Translations under genes and position numbers: made by a program
DNA from: Calothrix sp. NIES-3974
GTDB lineage: Bacteria > Cyanobacteriota > Cyanobacteriia > Cyanobacteriales > Nostocaceae
Length of the DNA: 64,000 nucleotides
Assembly: GCF_002368395.1 (NCBI RefSeq)
Contig: NZ_AP018254.1
Coordinates: 4,278,001-4,342,000 of the forward strand
Direction of reading: 5' to 3'
The notes under the pieces: model-generated
Seen by the model: the letters and a program-made list of their open reading frames with translations, nothing else
The model's database searches: none
Told to the model about the DNA's origin: nothing
In this document: piece by piece, positions 55,181 through 64,000 of the stretch
Layout: each line of letters opens with the position of its first letter
Position numbering within the stretch: the stretch's first letter is position 1

Positions 55181-55953
55181 TAATTATCTAATACTATTAG
55201 TTATTCTATTAGTTATTTTACATGTCCAGCAGAGTCAAGTTTGCGGTAGAACCCAAGCAATTCCAGCTTTGAGAAATTGGCTATGGGATAATACTTAATT
55301 AATTTGGGTCGTTATTTTATATATTGCTCCTTGCCAGTAGATCCCATAGAGGATAGCAACCAAACCCTGCAACTGGTAGAGAGAATGACCAGGGAATATG
55401 GCACAACTGACCGTACATTTAAAAGCGCCATCATTTGGGCGATCGCAGATTCTGATACCCAATTACGGGAAGAAGCACATAAATTTTTAGCTTGAAACTG
55501 CTGAAATTCCCACTAATCCTAGCAACGTAAATGGTATCAAATGGACAGGAGCGATCACACCTCAAAACTCAAAAATGGATGAACTTTTATACCAAGGTAC
55601 TTTCTAAATTTGCTGCTGCTGCAAATTTAAAATTGACACTAGAAGTTTCAATTTCTGTAGAGGGAAACATTTCTACTCAGAAAATCGCAGAAACTTCCTT
55701 CGCTCTGCAATAATTAGGATTAGATAGTGATATCGAAACGCTGGAATAATTAAGAACGGGGTGTGCAATCGGCTTGTTCACCCCAAAAATCCCCTGTGGA
55801 TAATCATCCCTAGAAAGCTATAAAGTTAGATTTGAGCAAAATTAAAAACATGATTTAGCTCACCCAGACATCGATATTTGTCCCGAAAGTATTGTAGGAT
55901 GATTGAATACTTAGATTACACCCACCTACTACCAAGGTAATTAAACTCAGTAC
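55181..55953. other. Region with DUF499 gene remnant and otherwise non-coding DNA
   Basis: The stretch between the hydrolase and the cyclotransferase-like gene. Apart from the remnant at about 55316-55749 nothing was recognised. The final ~200 bases should carry the promoter of the next gene. Confidence 0.5.
55316..55749 (+). pseudogene. Remnant of a DUF499 ATPase gene (anti-phage-associated type)
   Basis: Three broken pieces of one family. Piece 1 (about 55370-55495) reads LVERMTREYGTTDRTFKSAI and then IADSDTQLREEAHKFLA, where restoring one base would continue WE. Piece 2 (about 55573-55710) reads TQKWMNFYTKVLSKFAAAA and ISTQKIAETSFALQ. After an in-frame TAA at 55711, the same frame goes on LGLDSDIETLE to a second stop at 55747-55749. 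These match the conserved segment and C-terminus of DUF499 proteins, which end in ...PQKWMNFYTKVLS...ALRELGLDDD. The long middle is missing. At least one frameshift, one nonsense codon and a large deletion mark it as dead. DUF499 ATPases belong to a multi-gene defence-like set (with DUF1156 and DUF3780). Confidence 0.65.
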
Positions 55954-56514
55954 ATGCAGCAGAAAAAAGTGAAATTGCATCATCCAGCTAAGTTTGTCGA
56001 ACCAGTACAAACAAACTCTCCGGAGCCGATGTTCTATTACTTTGCCTACGGTTCTTGCATGTGTCCGGTTGATTTGAAAAGAACCTTAAAGGAGAATACT
56101 CACCAATATGTTGTTGGTCATGCAATCCTATCTGGCTACCGTCTCGGCTTCTATCGCTATTCCAAAATGCGCAGGAGTGGGGTCTTAGATGTGGTTCCGG
56201 ATGATAAATCTAGCGTAACAGGTGTATTATATCACCTACCTTGGCGATTAAGTCAACCCCTTGATATCCGTGAAGATGTGCATCGGGGGGGATATCGTCA
56301 TGAGTACGTTGAGGTGAAATGTCATGGCAAAATTTACCGCAATGTTCGTACCTATGTGGTGGTAGATAAATTGAAGCAGGAAATGGCTCCCAGTGACTGG
56401 TATTTTAACGTCGTGTTGCGGGGTGCGGTGACTTGTGGTTTACCGGAAGAATATTGTTGGAGTTTGTTTAATCATATGCATCAGTTGCAGCTACAGCAAC
56501 AAAAGGCTGCTTAG
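55954..56514 (+). CDS. Gamma-glutamylcyclotransferase-like (GGCT/AIG2) protein
   Basis: The protein has 186 aa. The GGCT fold begins with MFYYFAYGSCMCPVDLKRTL (the YFAYGS substrate-binding loop) at about 26-46, then HAILSGYRLGFYRYSK and VLDVVPDDKSSVTGVLYHL; LDIREDVHRGGYRHEYVEV supplies the acidic residue expected at the active site. Such enzymes release 5-oxoproline from gamma-glutamyl compounds. The ~25-residue N-terminal leader (QQKKVKLHHPAKFVEPVQTN) is polar. Substrate not established. Confidence 0.83.
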   Translation: MQQKKVKLHHPAKFVEPVQTNSPEPMFYYFAYGSCMCPVDLKRTLKENTHQYVVGHAILSGYRLGFYRYSKMRRSGVLDVVPDDKSSVTGVLYHLPWRLSQPLDIREDVHRGGYRHEYVEVKCHGKIYRNVRTYVVVDKLKQEMAPSDWYFNVVLRGAVTCGLPEEYCWSLFNHMHQLQLQQQKAA

Positions 56515-56652
56515 AGTTTGTTTGATAAGTTATTTTGAATACTTTCTTGTTTTTTTGGGAGTAGGGAGCAGGGAATCGGGAGTAGTTTAGAAAGACAAAA
56601 CGATGATTTTCCCTACCCACCTAATTCATACCCAGCATTCAATACCAAAATC

Positions 56653-57348
56653 CTAATTTGTCAAGCCATGCTCTAGGGCAAATCGAACTAACTCGGTGCG
56701 ACTGTTGGTTCCGGTTTTGCTAAATAAACGGCTGACATATTTTTCCACATTGCGGACGCTGGTGTCCAGACGACGGGCAATTTCCTTGTTCATTAACCCT
56801 TCGGTGACGAGATTTAAAACGCTTTGTTCACGGGGGGTTAAATCGATGGTGAAGGGTGCAGGAGTTTGGGCGATCGCATTTTTTTGGGTGAGTAAAGCTT
56901 TAATTTGGGCGATTTGTTTGGCAAGTTCGGCAATGTCGGGGGTGTCACCTTCCCCGGATGCTGCGGTGCTACTGAGGTTCCGTCGTGCTAACAGATTTTC
57001 CACAATCGCTACTAATTCGTCGGGATCAAAGGGTTTGGGTAAGTAGGCATCCACCCCAGCTTGATAACCTTGAATGCGATCGCCTGTCATCCCTTTTGCG
57101 GTTAAAAATACAACTGGTAATGCTTGAAAACGGGGGTCATCCCGGAGTTGCTTGAGGAATTGATAACCATCTACCTGGGGCATCATGATATCAGATATTA
57201 CCAGGTCAGGTATATTTTGTTGCATCCATTCCCAACCTTCACGGGCGTTACTGGCCACTTGAACGCGAAATCCGCTTTCTTGCAGAAAATCCTTTACAGC
57301 TTCACGCAACCCAGGTTCATCATCTACCAGTAACAATTGTGCTGACAT
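56653..57348 (-). CDS. Response regulator, REC plus LuxR-type HTH (NarL family)
   Basis: The protein has 231 aa. REC domain: LLLVDDEP (acidic pocket), phospho-acceptor Asp53 in LVISDIMMPQVDGYQF, and DAYLPKPFDPDELV with the conserved Lys. A linker with coiled-coil propensity (IAELAKQIAQIKALLTQKN) leads to the HTH: LTPREQSVLNLVTEGLMNKEIARRLDTSVRNVEKYVSRLFSKTG. It binds DNA on phosphorylation; the histidine kinase is not nearby. The layout resembles the Ycf29-type regulator of cyanobacteria and red algal plastids, but this is only a suggestion. Confidence 0.9.
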   Translation of the reverse strand: MSAQLLLVDDEPGLREAVKDFLQESGFRVQVASNAREGWEWMQQNIPDLVISDIMMPQVDGYQFLKQLRDDPRFQALPVVFLTAKGMTGDRIQGYQAGVDAYLPKPFDPDELVAIVENLLARRNLSSTAASGEGDTPDIAELAKQIAQIKALLTQKNAIAQTPAPFTIDLTPREQSVLNLVTEGLMNKEIARRLDTSVRNVEKYVSRLFSKTGTNSRTELVRFALEHGLTN

Positions 57349-57426
57349 TGAATAATTCCCTATCCATACTTTACTACCAATTTAGCGAATTTTCACCACA
57401 GAATGTACAGGTGGAAAGACTATTTT

Positions 57427-58590
57427 TTAAAATAAATCCGCAGGGTCAGCAGAGTGTAATTGCCGCATTGCGATCGCTCCGGCAATGAAGCACATAATCA
57501 GGGTGAGAAAAAAGACGGTGACGGCTCGTTCCCAAGTCATAAATACTGGTAACATTGTGGCGCTGGCAGCTACGTGATAAAACGCAATGGTAAACAGAAA
57601 TCCTGGAATGTAACCTAGTACGGCTAGGAATAAGGCTTCTTGTCCTAAAATTTTCATTAAATAAAATTGGGTATAACCCATTGCCTTGAGCATGGCATAT
57701 TCGGGTAGGTGAATGGAAACGTCAGTATAGAGAATTTGGTAAACAATTACACTCCCAACTAAAAATGAAACAATCACTCCCACACCAAAAATAAAGCCGA
57801 TAGGTGTAGTTTTCGACCAATAATCAGTTTCCAGTTGGGTAAATTCAGGGATAGTGAGAATGAGGATATCGTCGGGTAATTTTTGTTGTAGAAACTCTGC
57901 GGTTGTTTGGGGATTGGCGTTAGCAGCTAGTTTAATTAAACCAACCGTTACCTGGTCAGAAGCGTGACTAGAAAAAAGACGAAGATAGGTTAAATCGCTG
58001 CAAATGATATTACCATAGGTGGCAAAGGAGCGACCTAATTTAAACCAACCAGCAATTTGCACCTCAATATTATTAATTTCCGCATCAGTCGGAGTTGTTG
58101 GAGCAAATTTAGGTAAAGAAGCAGTATCGAAAAGAACTTGATTCAGGATTTGTAAATGATGTTGTAATTTCGTGACATCATGATTTTTAATACTAAAATT
58201 TTCTGGTGGCAAACCAGCAATCAAAATAGTTTGTAAACTGCCATTATCGGGATTCAGCCACTTTCCTAACCCCACATAGAGAGGATTTACCGATTCCACC
58301 CCAGCAAATCCCCGTGCTTGGAAAATTCTTTCCCGAGGAAAATGTTTCACAGAATAAATCGTTTTAAAATTACGACTGACAATGACTAAATCTGCATTCA
58401 GCACCTTGTGGGGAGCGATCGCACTTTCAAATAAAGCCGCTTCAAACCCCATTTGGGCGAACATGAGGATATCAGCAAACGCAATTCCCGTCAACGCGAT
58501 CGCCAATAGGGTTTTTCCTCTAATCAATTGTTGCCACGCTAAAGGTATTTTGCAAAATAAACCCAATTTGCAAATTAGTTTACGTAGCAT
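57427..58590 (-). CDS. devC: ABC exporter permease, DevC family
   Basis: The protein has 387 aa. FtsX-type permease with one N-terminal membrane segment (TLLAIALTGIAFADILMFAQMG), a large periplasmic domain (about 55-265) and three C-terminal segments (PIGFIFGVGVIVSFLVGSVIVYQIL, FLAVLGYIPGFLFTIAFYH, AVTVFFLTLIMCFIAGAIAM). The sequence GFEAALFESAIAPHKVLNADLVIVSRN is the DevC hallmark. DevBCA exports heterocyst glycolipids, and paralogues move other compounds. No devB (membrane fusion) or devA (ATPase) gene is on either side, so this is an orphan; its substrate is unknown. Confidence 0.9.
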   Translation of the reverse strand: MLRKLICKLGLFCKIPLAWQQLIRGKTLLAIALTGIAFADILMFAQMGFEAALFESAIAPHKVLNADLVIVSRNFKTIYSVKHFPRERIFQARGFAGVESVNPLYVGLGKWLNPDNGSLQTILIAGLPPENFSIKNHDVTKLQHHLQILNQVLFDTASLPKFAPTTPTDAEINNIEVQIAGWFKLGRSFATYGNIICSDLTYLRLFSSHASDQVTVGLIKLAANANPQTTAEFLQQKLPDDILILTIPEFTQLETDYWSKTTPIGFIFGVGVIVSFLVGSVIVYQILYTDVSIHLPEYAMLKAMGYTQFYLMKILGQEALFLAVLGYIPGFLFTIAFYHVAASATMLPVFMTWERAVTVFFLTLIMCFIAGAIAMRQLHSADPADLF

Positions 58591-60359
<1,769 letters not shown>

Positions 60360-60440
60360 ATTTAATTTGGTTTGTTGAGTGTTGACAGGTAACAGGTTTT
60401 GCCTCCTTTTTTCAAGTTGAAGATAATTGATTAGCCAGTA

Positions 60441-60468
60441 GGTGCGTTAGCTTTAAGGGTGACGCACC
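60441..60468. repeat. Hairpin GGTGCGT / ACGCACC
   Basis: A perfect 7-bp stem with a 14-nt loop. The sequence type (GGTGCGTTA...GACGCACC) is a frequent intergenic repeat in cyanobacteria. It could serve the 3' end of ilvC; no T-run follows. Confidence 0.55.
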
Positions 60469-60490
60469 AATAAATCCCGGATTTTAGTTA

Positions 60491-60596
60491 ATCCCAATTT
60501 GAAAAAAGAATGCGACAGATGAATTGTATTCATAGAGACGCGATATATCGCGTCTCTGGGGGTTTGGCCAACATTATTGATTTTGAATCGGTATAG
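60491..60596. mobile_element. MITE-like element, relative of 24296-24404
   Basis: Left end CCAATTTGAAAAAAGAATGC, right end GAATCGGTATA, imperfect inverted repeats of each other as at 24296. The centre is the perfect palindrome AGACGCGATATATCGCGTCT (60536-60555). There is no coding capacity. Confidence 0.6.
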
Positions 60597-60924
60597 GTCA
60601 ATACAGTTCAGTTAGACTTAAAAGCCTGATTATTGGGTAGGTTGGGTTGAAGAATGTAGAGGCAGTAGCCCTCGTGGAATGCGTCCCCACGCGAAGCATA
60701 GGGAGGAGATAATCACAAAAACTGTGTGAACCTATGGGTAAATTTCAACAAAATCAACAGTCTATGCAAAGCCTCAACCCAACCTACAGTTATCTTTAAC
60801 ACCAAGCGTATTGCGGTATAGGTAGGTAGACACAATTGAATAGTAAATATAAACCCGAATGTGGTTAAAACTAACTTCAAAACATTATTAATTTTTACTC
60901 ACTACTCACAATTTTCCCATTTAC

Positions 60925-62157
60925 CTACCTAGCACACATCTTCGCAACTTTGATAGCAGAGGTAATTGCTCCTTCGTGTAATCCATCCCCTAAGTATGCT
61001 CCCACATAATAGGTGTGATTAGTGCCGTTCATAGCGATAATTTCATCTCTGAATTCAAAAGCTGGAACCGTGTAAAAGGGTGTATGGTGCGTGAAGGAGT
61101 GAATAATTTTATCTTTGTCAATCAAACTATCTAAGTTAAAAGCTAAACTATATTGCTGCGGTGATGATACTCCACACAACTGATTCAAATAGGCATTATA
61201 ACCCCAACTACTTTCGGTTTGAAAAAAATCGAATTCGGAAAATTTTTTAATTCCATATCCCTCGTACATGGATGTATCTGTGTGTAAAATAGTCGTAGCT
61301 TGATTTGCTTCCCATTGAGAAAAACACTTAATTTCAAGTTCACTAGGGTCTGATAATAATTTCATCACCTGGTCAGGGGGTGTAGCAAAAACAACCTTAT
61401 CAAAGGTGTGGATTGGCCCATTTTTTAATTCAATTTTCACTTGTTTAGAAGTTCGCAGCACCTCGATAATTTCCGCATTTACCTGAATATTACCTGTAAA
61501 TTTTGCCAAAATTTTTTCAATATAGGAATATACACCTCCCTTAATTCTCACCCAATCCGTATAAATATAATCTCGTAAAGCGGGAATAGCTAATTCTGCG
61601 GGGAAATTATCAATCAATTCAAAAGGCATTGAATAACTATACATCGTCAGTAACTTCAGCCAATCATTGCGGATACATCGAGATTTTAAAAAATCAGCCA
61701 TCGATTGATTGTGTAGTTGAGAAGTTTTAACCAAGTTGGTTTTAATCCATAATCCTGCAGAGCGAGCGTACATTGTATCCAAGCGTAAATACTCAATTAA
61801 TCTTTGCCAACCAGTGTAATTTTTTTGAATGGCAATACCAGAAAGAATATGTCGTCCATCTTTCATAAATAAAGAGGAAGCAATATTCACAGGTTCTAAT
61901 TCCACTCCTAATTCTGCCATTAACTGGAGAAAATTAGTAAACTTAACCGGAAATTCCAGCACACCTCCCTCTAAAAATACTTGATGGGGTAATTTATCTG
62001 AATTTGAATCAGTTATTTTCACATTTTTATGGGTAGTTCTAATATGTCCACCTAATATTGGTTGCTTTTCAAAAACCGTCACTTGATGACCATATTTATC
62101 AAGTAAATATGCTGTCACCATCCCACTAGCACCACCACCAATGATTGCTATTTTCAT
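60925..62157 (-). CDS. FAD/NAD(P)-binding amine-oxidase-like oxidoreductase
   Basis: The protein has 410 aa from the ATG at 62157 (MKIAIIGGGASGMVTAYLL). The dinucleotide motif GGGASGMVTAYLLDKYGHQVTVFEKQPILGGHIRT covers about 7-41; the C-terminal FAD motif is YVGAYLGDGLHEGAITSAIKVAK. It resembles NAD(P)-binding proteins of the amine oxidase/desaturase superfamily. The upstream frame adds a hydrophobic segment without a start signal and is rejected. Substrate unknown. It follows the second oxidoreductase (62395-63930) on the same strand, 237 bases away, which suggests a shared pathway. Confidence 0.82.
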   Translation of the reverse strand: MKIAIIGGGASGMVTAYLLDKYGHQVTVFEKQPILGGHIRTTHKNVKITDSNSDKLPHQVFLEGGVLEFPVKFTNFLQLMAELGVELEPVNIASSLFMKDGRHILSGIAIQKNYTGWQRLIEYLRLDTMYARSAGLWIKTNLVKTSQLHNQSMADFLKSRCIRNDWLKLLTMYSYSMPFELIDNFPAELAIPALRDYIYTDWVRIKGGVYSYIEKILAKFTGNIQVNAEIIEVLRTSKQVKIELKNGPIHTFDKVVFATPPDQVMKLLSDPSELEIKCFSQWEANQATTILHTDTSMYEGYGIKKFSEFDFFQTESSWGYNAYLNQLCGVSSPQQYSLAFNLDSLIDKDKIIHSFTHHTPFYTVPAFEFRDEIIAMNGTNHTYYVGAYLGDGLHEGAITSAIKVAKMCAR

Positions 62158-62394
62158 ATTTATCACCCTGCTAATTAAAACCCACATAAGAAAGGTAATA
62201 TAGACTAGAAAACCCGGATTTCTCACAAACTCCTCAAACTTTCAGTGAGTAGTCCGTGATGGCAGTAGGGAGTAGCAGTAAAATAAATCCACTACTCAAG
62301 GCTCATAACTCCCTTGTGATAAATGCAGGAAAGGTATTCCTCCTATTTCCTACTCCCTAACTATGGAGATAATTTCATAAATCACAGTAGATTT
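62158..62394. repeat. Gap with composite repeat between the two oxidoreductase genes
   Basis: Contains a minus-strand composite repeat (about 62204-62267, with AAATCCGGGTTTTC and the GTCCGTGATGGCAGTA sequence) and GGGAGTAGCAG. The two genes may still be co-transcribed through it. Confidence 0.5.
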
Positions 62395-63930
62395 CTATAT
62401 TCCTAAAAACCAATCATTTGCTAATCTTTGATATAACATCGCTCCCGTCCAAAAAGTTGGTGCAAAACCTGGATAACCAGAAGAAGCATTACAAAAATAA
62501 AAATTATTCAACGATGTTTGATGATTTAATCGACCCAGACCCATATTCCGAGGAGTCAAATTAGAGCCATAGGAATTTCCTTGGGGACACCAACAAAAAC
62601 GCTCATTTGTTGTAGGACTACCTGTCATAGAAAAGATAAGATATTTACGAAAGTTGGGGACATATTTCTTTTCCATCACATCCAATATTTGTGCAAAAAT
62701 CTCATTTTTTTTCTGTCGATAGGCTTTTTTGTCACTATCACGAAGCTTGTGAAAATAATCGTAGTCTGCGACTGTCAAAAATTCAATAATTTGACAGTCT
62801 TCTGGACAGTCACGCTCATGATTAGTTAATAAAGTTGGTGTGGTAATTGCAAAACTCAATTGTGAGTAATCATGGTTTTCATACATTTGTTTAAATGCCA
62901 TATTCAAATTGCTATGCTCACTATGAAAAGTATTCCAAGCACCAAAACCATAATCTCGTAAATCAATATCCTTGACTACACAATAAGCGACAAAATTACT
63001 AGGGGAATAATCATAGTTAAGTCTTTTGATTACTTGGGGACTAAAATTATGTATACCAATCATTTTTGCCGCTTTTTTGGGGTCTAAATTGCAAATCGTG
63101 TTTGCGGCTGTAAATTCAAAAAATTCCTTGGTCACACGATTAATCCCCCTAACTCCCTTAATAGTTCGATTTTCAACTAAAAATTCTTTCACCTCATGAT
63201 TAAAAAGTAATTCACCCTGATGTTTCTTAATCGTATCTACTAAGGAATTAATCACATGTTCAAAATGTCTAGTTGGATAAAAAGCTCCTGCTTGATATGA
63301 AGTAAATAAAATCACCCAAGCATAAAAAGATAATTGATTTGGTGGTAACAAAAAATCTGGCCATTGTAAAGCAAGTAAGGTTTGTGCTGCTAGGGGTAAT
63401 TGAAATTTATCAAAGACATCTTGGAGGGTACTATTGAGATATGTAGCAGCACAAATTGTCTCGTTAGGGTGTTGGAGAATCTGTAATAAATTAATAGGTG
63501 GTGTTAAAAAGCGTAATCCCTTCCTCACTTTTTGAACTTCTGAGAGAAAACGACGAATTTGCTGTTCATGATGAGGAAAAAGCTTTCCTAAACGATGAAT
63601 TAACACCTGATTATCACTCGGTATATCTAAGGAATAACCAGGCATTCTCATGTGGTCAAAACCATTGATATCGTATTTTTCAAAAGTAACTTGCTGGTCT
63701 AAATCAAGTTTTTTGAGAATCCGATTAACAGCTTGTCCCTCACCACAATCCCACACATAATGAAGTTGGGCATTAAACTTGTACTTACCAGCGATTTCAA
63801 AAGTATGACCAAAACCACCAGGATATTCATGGGCTTCTAAAATTAGAACTTTTTGACCTGATTTAGCCATTAATGCGGCAAATACTAATGCGGATAATCC
63901 ACTACCGACAATCAAATAATCTATATTCAT
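62395..63930 (-). CDS. CrtISO/retinol-saturase-like FAD oxidoreductase
   Basis: The protein has 511 aa. The N-terminal FAD motif is DYLIVGSGLSALVFAALMAKSGQKVLILEAHEYPGGFGHTFE; the remainder has the extended substrate-binding domain of the phytoene desaturase/carotenoid isomerase/retinol saturase superfamily, with FNAQLHYVWDCGEG and a C-terminal FYFCNASSGYPGFAPTFWTGAML. It is probably active on a polyene, fatty or other lipophilic substrate; whether it isomerises, saturates or desaturates is not known. It is near the right edge and its upstream partners, if any, are outside. Confidence 0.82.
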   Translation of the reverse strand: MNIDYLIVGSGLSALVFAALMAKSGQKVLILEAHEYPGGFGHTFEIAGKYKFNAQLHYVWDCGEGQAVNRILKKLDLDQQVTFEKYDINGFDHMRMPGYSLDIPSDNQVLIHRLGKLFPHHEQQIRRFLSEVQKVRKGLRFLTPPINLLQILQHPNETICAATYLNSTLQDVFDKFQLPLAAQTLLALQWPDFLLPPNQLSFYAWVILFTSYQAGAFYPTRHFEHVINSLVDTIKKHQGELLFNHEVKEFLVENRTIKGVRGINRVTKEFFEFTAANTICNLDPKKAAKMIGIHNFSPQVIKRLNYDYSPSNFVAYCVVKDIDLRDYGFGAWNTFHSEHSNLNMAFKQMYENHDYSQLSFAITTPTLLTNHERDCPEDCQIIEFLTVADYDYFHKLRDSDKKAYRQKKNEIFAQILDVMEKKYVPNFRKYLIFSMTGSPTTNERFCWCPQGNSYGSNLTPRNMGLGRLNHQTSLNNFYFCNASSGYPGFAPTFWTGAMLYQRLANDWFLGI

Positions 63931-64000
63931 ATTTATTCAGTGAAAAAAAATAAAGTTATTGAAATCAAATTACAAATGTTTGATGCGTTATGAAATAACT

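Larger units (their letters stand above)
60360..60924. other. Intergenic region with hairpins and a MITE-like element
   Basis: Holds the hairpin GGTGCGT...ACGCACC (60441-60468), a MITE-like element (60491-60596) with the palindrome at 60536-60555, and CCCCACGCGAAGCATAGGG repeats near 60687-60705. The first 80 bases may contain the ilvC terminator; no clear stem with T-run was found. No gene was recognised. Confidence 0.5.

Overview
The window is cyanobacterial chromosome, most likely from a filamentous, heterocyst-forming member of the Nostocales. The evidence is internal. HIP1-type GCGATCGC octamers are everywhere. There are paired carboxysome shell genes (ccmK3/ccmK4), a pipX-pipY-sepF-proC run, a CpeY-type phycobilin lyase, a DevC-family permease and an RRM RNA-binding protein with a glycine-rich tail. 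Intergenic DNA is full of short tandem repeats (GGGAGTA, TCCTGTA) and small palindromes of the kind common in Nostocales. No rRNA or tRNA gene and no complete insertion sequence was seen.

Left part (1-30.2 kb) is mostly housekeeping and accessory single genes: the start of an NFACT/RqcH protein cut by the window edge, two peptidoglycan-binding-domain proteins, a sugar-ABC lipoprotein, a sucrose-phosphate-synthase-like glycosyltransferase, an RRM protein, two HEAT-repeat (PBS-lyase type) proteins including a CpeY homologue, acpS, pipX-pipY-sepF-proC, clpP, an amidase, a GT4 glycosyltransferase, deoC-recO-MFS, a membrane GTPase, ccmK3-ccmK4, an MDR oxidoreductase, a pentapeptide-repeat membrane protein with a helix-hairpin-helix segment, and a PD-(D/E)XK-like protein.

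The middle (30.4-50.3 kb) is a 20-kb exopolysaccharide cluster, all on the minus strand and read from high to low coordinates: CapD-type 4,6-dehydratase, Wzx/MurJ-type flippase, GT4, Wzy polymerase, two GT4s, a DUF4091 protein, GT4, a PglC-like priming phosphoglycosyltransferase, a phytanoyl-CoA-dioxygenase-like enzyme, a methyltransferase, a FemAB/GNAT-like acyltransferase, a DegT aminotransferase and a Wzc-type tyrosine autokinase. Together they form a nearly complete Wzx/Wzy pathway. The sugar module (dehydratase, aminotransferase, priming transferase) resembles the one that makes and primes 4-amino-4,6-dideoxy sugars. No outer-membrane OPX (Wza) gene lies in the cluster.

The right part (51.3-64 kb) carries ilvH and ilvC (branched-chain amino acids), a bifunctional ribBA with a long C-terminal extension, an alpha/beta hydrolase, the wreck of a DUF499 ATPase gene, a gamma-glutamylcyclotransferase-like protein, a LuxR-type response regulator, an orphan devC and two FAD-dependent oxidoreductases that may belong to a pathway continuing past the right edge.

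Most interesting non-coding signals: an exact 36-nt repeat pair around a 36-nt spacer (25661-25768), a MITE-like element with terminal inverted repeats present at two sites, a dispersed AGACGCGACATGTCGCGTCT palindrome family, and a 19-nt palindrome-containing motif shared between the region upstream of the polysaccharide cluster and a site inside it.
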